A stretch of 64,000 nt of DNA, taken from positions 186,001 through 250,000 of the forward strand of contig CBDAMZ010000009.1 of NCBI GenBank assembly GCA_965197375.1, read 5' to 3'. Below are positions 34,551 through 42,106 of the stretch, piece after piece. This stretch comes from CBDAMZ01 sp965197375 (GTDB taxonomy: Bacteria > Acidobacteriota > Vicinamibacteria > Vicinamibacterales > UBA8438). The notes under the pieces were generated by a model. That model was not told the origin of the DNA. It was given only the letters and a program-made list of their open reading frames with translations, and made no database searches. The position numbers and the translations under genes are program-made. Position 1 is the stretch's first letter. Every line of letters starts with the position of its first letter.

Positions 34551-36047
34551 ATGCCGGCTGTTCTCCTGCAGATCCTGTTGACGCCGGCCCTCGCCGCCAC
34601 GGTGGTGTTCTTGACCCGAAAGACGATCGGGCGGTTTGCCGGATGGATCGTGGCCCTCGCCTTGCTGTACACAACCGTTCTTGTCGTACTAGCCGGGATC
34701 GAGGTGTACGAGGGGGCGGTCATCGTCGAGGAGTATCTGATCATTGCACCAGGCATCCGCCTCGGCCTCCTGGCCGACGGGCTCAGCGTGCCCACGCTGG
34801 CCATCGTCATCCTGCTGTGCAGCGCCCTAGCGTTTTACTCCATCCGTTACATCGAGCACCGCGTCGCGACCTTGTATCACCGTGAGTCCGAACGTGCTCG
34901 GATCGGGCACTACGCGCGATTTTTCTACCTGTTTCCGTTTTTCCCGATTGGCTTCATCGGCACGATCCTGAGCACCAACCTCGTGTCGCTGTATTTCTTC
35001 ATGGAGATATCGACCATCACTCTGTTTTTCCTGATGGCGTACTTCGGGTATCTGGAACGGGTGCGGGTCGCGTTCGTCAGCTTGTCGTGGGGGATCATCG
35101 GTGCGCTGCTCTTCCTCGCAGCGTCTCTGGTCGTGTACAGCCAGGTCGGGAGTTTTGAGATTTCAGAACTCCATCACATGGCGGGGAGCCCCTTAGTGAC
35201 GGGAGCTATTGTGTTGTTTTTGGTCGGCCTCTTGATGAAACTCGCCATGGTGCCGTTCCACGTGTGGATGCCGTGGGTCCATGCCGAGCACCCCACCAGC
35301 ATCGCCGGACTCCTGGCGGTGTACGCCAACTTGGCTTTGTACATTATCGTCCGGGTGATCGTTCTACCCCTGGGTGGCGACTTCCAGCCGTTCGGGGTTC
35401 CGCTTATGGGGCTCGCGCTCCTCACCATGATCTACGGATCCTTACTCGCGTTGGCACAAACGGACATCAAGCGCTTGGCAGCGTGCTCGACCATCAGTCA
35501 AATCGCGTGCTCAGTCCTTGGCTTGGGCGCCTTGACGAGTACCAGCGTCGAGGGAGGGATATTCTTTTTTCTAAGTCACATCATGGGCAAGACAATTTTC
35601 TTTGCCACGGCCGGCATCGTCGTCTACACCACTGGTCTCCGCGACATGCGCGAGATGGGCGGGCTGGCGCGGAAGATGCCTTTGACGGCAATCCTGTGGC
35701 TGATGAGCTGCATGATGCTTTCCGGGTTCCCGCCCTTTAGCAGCTTCACGGCGGAGTGGATCATGTTCACGGGCGTCTTCGCGTGGGGCGTGCGCGGCGG
35801 CCCGTTCACGGTCGTGATCGCGATCGGGGGAGTCACCGCCATCGTACTAACAGTGGCGTACTCGTTCGGCGCGGCGCGGCGCATTTTCTTCGGCCCGTTG
35901 AGCCCCGCTCTCAAACGCCGGCATCTTTCGGACCCGTGCTGGACAATGACCGCACCGCTGCTGGTGGTAGCCGCCGCGTCGATTATGCTGGGGATGTATC
36001 CCCGGGTAGTCATGGAACTTCTGCACACGGTCCTCGGCGGGATTTGA
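34551..36047 (+). CDS. Second MrpD/NuoM-like proton-conducting subunit
   Basis: A 498-residue NuoM/MrpD-family protein. Key features are FPIGFIGTILSTNLVSLYFF, the Glu of FFMEISTITLFFL, LAMVPFHVWMPWVHAEHPTS (Lys in LLMKLAMVPFH) and LAQTDIKRLAACSTISQIAC. It ends the operon with a TGA at 36045-36047. Three pump-type subunits in one antiporter operon exceed the usual two (MrpA and MrpD) and resemble the set-up of complex I, though no redox subunits are present. Confidence 0.9.
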   Translation: MPAVLLQILLTPALAATVVFLTRKTIGRFAGWIVALALLYTTVLVVLAGIEVYEGAVIVEEYLIIAPGIRLGLLADGLSVPTLAIVILLCSALAFYSIRYIEHRVATLYHRESERARIGHYARFFYLFPFFPIGFIGTILSTNLVSLYFFMEISTITLFFLMAYFGYLERVRVAFVSLSWGIIGALLFLAASLVVYSQVGSFEISELHHMAGSPLVTGAIVLFLVGLLMKLAMVPFHVWMPWVHAEHPTSIAGLLAVYANLALYIIVRVIVLPLGGDFQPFGVPLMGLALLTMIYGSLLALAQTDIKRLAACSTISQIACSVLGLGALTSTSVEGGIFFFLSHIMGKTIFFATAGIVVYTTGLRDMREMGGLARKMPLTAILWLMSCMMLSGFPPFSSFTAEWIMFTGVFAWGVRGGPFTVVIAIGGVTAIVLTVAYSFGAARRIFFGPLSPALKRRHLSDPCWTMTAPLLVVAAASIMLGMYPRVVMELLHTVLGGI

Positions 36048-36181
36048 CTGCCTGGCGGGCGCACAGGGGGCAAGGTCATGGTGGCGCCCGCGGATCGATC
36101 TCAGACATCGCCCAACAGGTCACCAGCCGATACCTACGTAAGGCCCATCTCGGCAACAACGTCCTGCAGCTCGATATTATC

Positions 36182-36421
36182 ATGGGAAGGGTGGACGTTG
36201 GTGCCTTGCTGGGGCTCGCCCAGAGCTTCTCGGCTGATGGTCTGATGTGCCCCCGCGCTAACATCGCCGGGGCACCAACGGTGCAACAGTGGGTCGACGG
36301 CATCAAGCACGGGCGGACAGTCACGGTCCTTGCGCTCAAGAATGCCCCGGGCGACTCGTCATCTGAGAAAGCTCCGAATGCGGATCTCGCTGAGCATGTG
36401 GCGCCAAGGGTGGAATTTTAA
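36182..36421 (+). other. Coding-like small frame downstream of the antiporter operon
   Basis: The frame is open from about 36060 but the first ATG is at 36182, giving MGRVDVGALLGLAQSFSADG to a TAA at 36419. Upstream in frame it reads SISDIAQQVTSRYLRKAHLG, which has codon usage like a real gene but no start. I do not recognise it. It could be the end of a gene truncated by the arrival of acs or of the operon. The interval 36048-36613 otherwise contains no recognised feature. Confidence 0.3.
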
Positions 36422-36437
36422 ACTCCCCACGGCGAGA

Positions 36438-36572
36438 ATGCCACTCGACCGGTTCGAGGTAAAGTTGGTGCTCAGCCACCTCGGTTGCCGACACGAGGTC
36501 ATGCTGTTGGATTACGCAACGACACCCGACGGCAAGACGAAAAATGTGTTGGTGAACGCCGAGAGTCTTTAG
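36438..36572 (+). CDS. Possible 44-residue protein, unknown
   Basis: From ATG 36438 the frame reads MPLDRFEVKLVLSHLGCRHE and continues VMLLDYATTPDGKTKNVLVN to TAG at 36570. It is short and unrecognised, and the ribosome binding site is poor (GGCGAG upstream). It could be a small accessory protein of acs or chance. Low confidence. Confidence 0.2.
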   Translation: MPLDRFEVKLVLSHLGCRHEVMLLDYATTPDGKTKNVLVNAESL

Positions 36573-36613
36573 CCTTCGAGCGTGAGGCTCGGAGCATTTG
36601 GTAGGAGAGAAAC

Positions 36614-38632
36614 GTGGCAAAAGACATGGTGGCTCCTGAGAGTGGTGCGTCTCTGAAAAAAGGCCGAGTTCTCGATCCGCCTGAGGCGCTCGACAAAGCG
36701 GCTGTCTATAACCCACCGGCGGAGTTTTCCGCCAACGCCCATGTCAAGTCACTTGACGAATACCGCGCAATTTACGATCGCTCCGTCTGTGACCCCGAAG
36801 GTTTCTGGGCCGAGCAGGCCGAACAGCGGATCACCTGGTTCAAAAAGTGGCACACCGTCCGGCAGTACGACTTTCATAAAGCCGAAATCGCATGGTATCT
36901 CGGCGGAAAGCTCAACGCCTGCTACAACTGCGTCGACCGGCACGTTGAAGCCGGCCGCGGCGACAACACCGCGTTGATCTGGGAAGGCAATGACCCGACT
37001 GAGAGCAAAACCTACACCTACGCCGAGCTTCAGACCGAAGTTCAAAAAGCCGGGAACGCGCTCAAGAACCTGGGTGTCGCCAAGGGCGACAGGGTTTGCA
37101 TTTACATGCAGATGATTCCGGAGTTGGCGATCGCGATGCTGGCTTGCGCGCGGATCGGCGCGGTTCACTCGATCGTGTTCGGCGCGTTCACGTCGGACAG
37201 CCTCATCACCAGGATCAACGACTCGCCGTGCAAGGCGATCGTCACCCAAGACACTGGCGTGCGTGGTGTTAAACAGGATGTCGCGATGAAGGCGAATGCT
37301 GACAAGGCCGCCGAAAACACTCCGAGCGTCGAAAAAATCCTCGTCGTCCAGCGCACCGGCTCGCCGGTCAACATGACTGACGGCCGAGACGTCTGGTGGC
37401 ACAACGCGCTGGCAGCTGCTGACGCGACTTGCGTGCCAGAGGCGATGGACGCTGAAGACCCACTCTTCATTCTCTACACTTCGGGATCGACAGGTAAGCC
37501 AAAGGGCGTGCTGCATACCACTGGTGGTTACCTAACCTATGTCGCGACCACTTTCAACTACGTCTTCGACTACCACCCAGGCAACGTCTTTTGGTGCACG
37601 GCTGACATCGGTTGGGTGACCGGCCACAGTTACATCACCTACGGCCCGCTCGCTAACGGCGCAATCACAATGATGTACGAAGGCGTACCGAACTACCCAG
37701 ATTGGGGTCGGTTCTGGGAGGTCTGCGAGAAGCACAAGGTCAACATCTTCTACACCGCGCCGACTGCCCTGCGCGCGTTAATGAAGGAGGGGGATGACTG
37801 GCCGGCGAAGTACGATCTGAGTAGTTTGCGCCTGCTGGGGTCCGTCGGCGAACCGATCAAATCACCGGAGTGGATCTGGTATCACACCGTTATAGGTAAA
37901 GAAAAATGTCCGATTGTTGACACCTGGTGGCAGACCGAAACCGGTGGCATCCTCATTTCGCCGTTGCCGGGCGCGACGCCGACCAAACCTGGTTCCGCGA
38001 CGTTTCCGCTCTTCGGCATCAAGCCCGCGTTAGTCGATGACGAGGGGAACACCCTCGAAGGCAACGACATTCGTGGAAATCTCTGCATCTTGGAGCCCTG
38101 GCCCGGCCAGATGCGCGGCATCTACGGCGATCGACAACGTTTTTTCGACACTTATTTCGCGCGGTTTCCCGGTAAGTATTTTCCGGGCGACGGCTGCCTA
38201 CGCGATAAGGACGGCTACTATTCGATCACCGGGCGCGTCGACGACATCATCATCGTTTCCGGGCACAACCTTGGCACCGCTGAGGTCGAGGGCGCGATCG
38301 GCACGCATCCGTCCGTTGCAGAAGCTGCAGTCGTCGGCTACCCGCACGACATTAAAGGCAACGCGATCTATGCCTTCGTCACCCTTAAAACCGGCCAGAC
38401 GCCGACTGACGAGATGAAAAGGGAAATTGTTGAAGCCGTCCGGGCCAACATCGGCCCGCACGCCGCGCCGGAGAAAATCCAGTTTGCCGAAGGCGTGCCA
38501 AAAACGCGTTCCGGTAAAATCATGCGCCGCATCCTGCGTAAAATCGCCGAGGGTGACATTCAAGACCTGGGCGACACCTCAACGCTCGCGGATCCAAGCG
38601 TTGTGGGCTCGCTAGTCAGTGGGCGTGTTTGA
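36614..38632 (+). CDS. acs: Acetyl-CoA synthetase (AMP-forming)
   Basis: A 672-residue ANL-superfamily enzyme that activates acetate to acetyl-CoA. It starts at a GTG with AGGAG 9 bases upstream. ATP-binding P-loop YTSGSTGKPKGVLH, WWQTETGG, hinge TGRVDD and the final PKTRSGKIMRRILRKIA with the acylation-regulated Lys are all present; the WxADIGWVTGHSYI acetate-pocket motif is also intact. One oddity: SGHNLGTAEVE has Asn where the family usually has Arg (SGHRLGTAEIE). Its third-position base use looks a little less GC-rich than neighbours, so transfer is possible. Confidence 0.95.
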   Translation: MAKDMVAPESGASLKKGRVLDPPEALDKAAVYNPPAEFSANAHVKSLDEYRAIYDRSVCDPEGFWAEQAEQRITWFKKWHTVRQYDFHKAEIAWYLGGKLNACYNCVDRHVEAGRGDNTALIWEGNDPTESKTYTYAELQTEVQKAGNALKNLGVAKGDRVCIYMQMIPELAIAMLACARIGAVHSIVFGAFTSDSLITRINDSPCKAIVTQDTGVRGVKQDVAMKANADKAAENTPSVEKILVVQRTGSPVNMTDGRDVWWHNALAAADATCVPEAMDAEDPLFILYTSGSTGKPKGVLHTTGGYLTYVATTFNYVFDYHPGNVFWCTADIGWVTGHSYITYGPLANGAITMMYEGVPNYPDWGRFWEVCEKHKVNIFYTAPTALRALMKEGDDWPAKYDLSSLRLLGSVGEPIKSPEWIWYHTVIGKEKCPIVDTWWQTETGGILISPLPGATPTKPGSATFPLFGIKPALVDDEGNTLEGNDIRGNLCILEPWPGQMRGIYGDRQRFFDTYFARFPGKYFPGDGCLRDKDGYYSITGRVDDIIIVSGHNLGTAEVEGAIGTHPSVAEAAVVGYPHDIKGNAIYAFVTLKTGQTPTDEMKREIVEAVRANIGPHAAPEKIQFAEGVPKTRSGKIMRRILRKIAEGDIQDLGDTSTLADPSVVGSLVSGRV

Positions 38633-38849
38633 TTCTGCACGCTCCCCACGAGACAGAACCTCTACGAACCACGACGTCCGGAGAGGGCGCGGCGGCCCGT
38701 AACGTCACCCGGGGCTCGTCCTCGCGGTACCAAAACGCCCTAGCCTAGGAGGGGACCAAGAGCAAGGACGCCCAAACAACGCGCAGCAGCCTAGGCCCAA
38801 GGGGTCGACCTGACCCAGCCACCGTAAGAGTCTCAGGCCCCGAACGCAC

Positions 38850-39566
38850 TCACGCAATAATCGTAATGACCCACCGGCCGTCGATGAGCGCGCCGTCGGA
38901 ACCCTGCAGCTCGACCTTCTGGAGGGTGATCACCATTGTCCGCTCTTCGGAAGCTCCATCCTTCTCGACCGTCGCGTTGATGGTCACCTCCTTCGAGATC
39001 AGCTCGCCCCCCAACGACCGTACGTCGATCGGGTTGCTCGGGTCGAAGACGCTCACCTGGGCCACCAGGCTCTCTTCGTTAACCGCGCTTAGTGCACCGG
39101 AAACCTGCTTGGCGAACATTCTCTCTTCTTCGCGCCACGTCGTCCAGGCTTCCTGAACTTCCTGGTCGCGCCGGCCGGCGTTTTCACCGGCACGCTCGGC
39201 CTCGATGACGCGACCGATGGCTTCCATACGCTCGTCCTGATAAACCTTTTTCCGCTCCCTGAACTCCTGTTCCTCGGCCTGTATCCTGGCTAGCTCCTCA
39301 CCCAACTCACCCAGACGCAGTGTCCGGCGCTGCTCTTCCGTAACGTTTTCGATGCTGAAGGTCGGGACGGTGCCATCAGTATCAGGGTCGAAGGCCACCA
39401 TGGCGAGATTGCCGAGTGTCGCGCGGTCGTCCACGCGCGACGCCAGAAAGAAGCTGCGAATGAGTTGCCGCTCTTCCCCGGAACCACCGCACCCGACCAG
39501 CAACCCGGCACCGATCGACGTGGCAAGGACAATGACAACGAATGTCTTGATGTTTAACCGACCCAT
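38850..39566 (-). CDS. Putative lipoprotein with coiled coil
   Basis: About 238 residues. The start at ATG 39566 (MGRLNIKTFVVIVLATSIGA) gives a lipoprotein signal peptide with lipobox LVGC, Cys near residue 26, followed by GGSG. The mature part has RQLIRSFFLASRVDDRATLG, a charged coiled-coil stretch at about 95-160 (LARIQAEEQEFRERKKVYQD), and a C-terminal domain ending DGRWVITIIA. No family recognised. It is 42 bases downstream of gyrA on the same strand. Bases 38633-38849 to its left show nothing definite. Confidence 0.7.
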   Translation of the reverse strand: MGRLNIKTFVVIVLATSIGAGLLVGCGGSGEERQLIRSFFLASRVDDRATLGNLAMVAFDPDTDGTVPTFSIENVTEEQRRTLRLGELGEELARIQAEEQEFRERKKVYQDERMEAIGRVIEAERAGENAGRRDQEVQEAWTTWREEERMFAKQVSGALSAVNEESLVAQVSVFDPSNPIDVRSLGGELISKEVTINATVEKDGASEERTMVITLQKVELQGSDGALIDGRWVITIIA

Positions 39567-39607
39567 GCTGCCTAGCTCCTTCCGGTGAGCCTGACCAGAG
39601 GCCGGGC

Positions 39608-42106
39608 TCACAGTATCACTTCGGGGTCAGGTTGAAAACTCTCGCCTTCCCCGTTTGCGTCTTTCTCAACAAGCCGGGCAAGCGACACGACCCGATCCCG
39701 GCCGTCGATCTCGATCAGCCGCACGCCCTGCGTGCCCCGGCCGATCGGGCGGATGTCGCGCGTTTCCATCCGCAACACCTTACCCTGCTGCGTAATAAGC
39801 ATCAACTCGTCCTCGTGCTCGACATGCGCAACCCCAACAACGCGGCCGTTCCTCGCGCCGGCCTGCATGCTAATAATACCGACCCCGCCCCGTAATTGCA
39901 CGCGGTATTCTGCCAGCTCCGTGCGCTTGCCGTAGCCGTTTTCTGTGACGGTGAGGAGCGTACCGGTCGGACGGACCACCGTCATCGCGACCACCTCGTC
40001 CCCTGGCCGAAGTAAAATTCCGCGCACCCCGTAGGAGGCCCGCTGCCTCGGGCGCACATCCGCCTCCGCAAAACGGATGGCCATCCCTCCGCGAGTCCCG
40101 AGGAAGATCTCGCCCTGCCCGTCGGTGAGCTCCGCGCTCACGACCGCATCGCCGGCGCCGACCCTCGTTCCCACGATGCCACCAGCCCGCGGGCGACGGA
40201 ACGCCCTGAGGTCAGTTTTTTTGACGACGCCCTGCCGGGTGCCCATCACGACGAACCGTTCCCCATCTTCGCCGGGCCACTGCTTAACTGCCTGCAGAGC
40301 CGCGATTCGTTCGCCCGGTTCCATCGACACCAGATTGGCAATCGCCTTACCGCGGCCGGCGGGACCGACATCTGGGATCTCGTGGACCTTCAGCCAATAA
40401 ACTCGCCCGCGGTCAGAGAAGATGAGGATGTAGGCGTGGGTTGACGCGACAAAGAGATGTGTCAGAAAGTCCTCTTCCCGCGTCCGCATACCGAGACGGC
40501 CTTTTCCGCCCCGGCGCTGGTTCCGATACTCCGAAATCGCCGTCCGCTTGACGTATCCAGTGTTGCTCACCGTGATCGCCATGTCCTCTTCGGCGATCAG
40601 GTCCTCGATGCGGAACTCTCCCTCCTCATCGATAATCTCGGTGCGCCGCTCGTCACCGTATTTTTCCTGGATGGCCCGGAGCTCTTTGACGGCAAGGCTC
40701 ATCAGCAGCGTCTCGCTTTCTAGAATCGCACGCAGCTGCTCGACCGCCTTCAACAGTTCGGCCAGCTCGTCAACGACCTTCTGGCGCTCAAGCCCGGTGA
40801 GCCGCTGCAACTGCAAGTCGAGAATCGCCTGCGCCTGCGTCTGGGTCAGTGAGAACTGCTCGATCAGCCCGACGCGCGCTTCGGCCGGCGTCTTGGCGCC
40901 TCGGATGAGCTTGATGACCGCGTCAAGATGGTCCAGGGCAGCCTTGAGCCCTTCGAGGATGTGGGCGCGGGCCTCCGCCTTGCGCAGCTCGAACTCCGTC
41001 CGCCGCCGCACGACCTCACGCCGAAACTCGATGAAATGCTCGACGAGATCGAGCAGCGTGAGGACTTGCGGGCGACCCGCCACGATGGCGAGCACGATGA
41101 TCCCAAAGGATGTCTGGAGCGGGGTGTGTTTGTAGAGGTTGTTGAGCACGACCTCCGGCACTTCGCCGCGTCGAAGCTCGATAACTATTCGCACGCCATT
41201 GCGGTCAGACTCATCCCTAAGGTCAGCGATGCCCTCGATTACCTTATCCCGGGCGAGCTCGGCGATTTTCTCGAGCAGCCTGGCCTTGTTCAGCTGGTAG
41301 GGAATCTCCGTCACGATGATGGAGCCCCTCTCTCCCTTCTTCGCTCGCTCGATAGTGGCACGTCCCCGCAGCGTGAGGCTGCCCCGTCCCGTGTGATACG
41401 CCTGGGCGATGCCGGTGCGCCCAACGATGAACCCGCCGGTCGGGAAGTCCGGACCCGGCACGCAGGCCATCAGGTAACGTTCCTTAGCATGACGAGACTC
41501 CCCTTGGTGCTCCGCCACCCAGGCGATGCCCTCAATAACCTCGCGCAGGTTATGCGGGGGGATGTTAGTCGCCATGCCGACCGCAATGCCTGCCGACCCG
41601 TTCACCAGCAGGTTTGGGAACGACGCCGGTAGCACCGTGGGCTCTTCGGTGGTCTCGTCGTAGTTCGGGACGAAGTCAACCGTCCCTTTGTCGAGATCGG
41701 CCATCAAGCCATCAGCCAAAGCCTTAAGGCGCGCTTCTGAGTACCGCATCGCTGCCGGCGGGTCGCCGTCGATCGAGCCGAAATTGCCCTGTCCATCGAC
41801 CAGTGGGTACCGCATGTTGAAGTCTTGCGCGAGGCGGACGAGGGTGTCGTAGATGGAGGCGTCCCCGTGGGGGTGAAAATTGCCCATCACCTCCCCGACG
41901 ATCTTCGCGCACTTCCGATACGGCCGGTTCGGCGCCAGCCCCATCTGCCGCATGCCGTAGATAACGCGCCGATGGGCCGGCTTCAGCCCATCACGCACGT
42001 CAGGTAGAGCGCGGCCAATGATCACGCTCATCGCGTAATCCATGTACGAGCGCCGCATCTCGTCTTCGATGTTGACGGGAACAGGGAGTTGGCGTGTTTC
42101 AGACAT
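39608..42106 (-). CDS. gyrA: DNA gyrase subunit A
   Basis: An 832-residue type IIA topoisomerase subunit that breaks and rejoins DNA. MRRSYMDYAMSVIIGRALPD opens the winged-helix domain, with the catalytic Tyr in DPPAAMRYSEARL. The quinolone pocket reads HPHGDASIYDT, with Ala at the position of E. coli Ser83 and the acidic residue kept. The C-terminal pinwheel has the gyrase-specific box NQRRGGKGR, which supports gyrase rather than topoisomerase IV. It overlaps gyrB by 8 bases and both are transcribed away from the origin. Confidence 0.97.
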   Translation of the reverse strand: MSETRQLPVPVNIEDEMRRSYMDYAMSVIIGRALPDVRDGLKPAHRRVIYGMRQMGLAPNRPYRKCAKIVGEVMGNFHPHGDASIYDTLVRLAQDFNMRYPLVDGQGNFGSIDGDPPAAMRYSEARLKALADGLMADLDKGTVDFVPNYDETTEEPTVLPASFPNLLVNGSAGIAVGMATNIPPHNLREVIEGIAWVAEHQGESRHAKERYLMACVPGPDFPTGGFIVGRTGIAQAYHTGRGSLTLRGRATIERAKKGERGSIIVTEIPYQLNKARLLEKIAELARDKVIEGIADLRDESDRNGVRIVIELRRGEVPEVVLNNLYKHTPLQTSFGIIVLAIVAGRPQVLTLLDLVEHFIEFRREVVRRRTEFELRKAEARAHILEGLKAALDHLDAVIKLIRGAKTPAEARVGLIEQFSLTQTQAQAILDLQLQRLTGLERQKVVDELAELLKAVEQLRAILESETLLMSLAVKELRAIQEKYGDERRTEIIDEEGEFRIEDLIAEEDMAITVSNTGYVKRTAISEYRNQRRGGKGRLGMRTREEDFLTHLFVASTHAYILIFSDRGRVYWLKVHEIPDVGPAGRGKAIANLVSMEPGERIAALQAVKQWPGEDGERFVVMGTRQGVVKKTDLRAFRRPRAGGIVGTRVGAGDAVVSAELTDGQGEIFLGTRGGMAIRFAEADVRPRQRASYGVRGILLRPGDEVVAMTVVRPTGTLLTVTENGYGKRTELAEYRVQLRGGVGIISMQAGARNGRVVGVAHVEHEDELMLITQQGKVLRMETRDIRPIGRGTQGVRLIEIDGRDRVVSLARLVEKDANGEGESFQPDPEVIL

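Noticed and set aside
40548..41632. Long open frames opposite gyrA and gyrB
   Set aside because: They are antisense shadows of strongly conserved gyrase codons and match no protein pattern.
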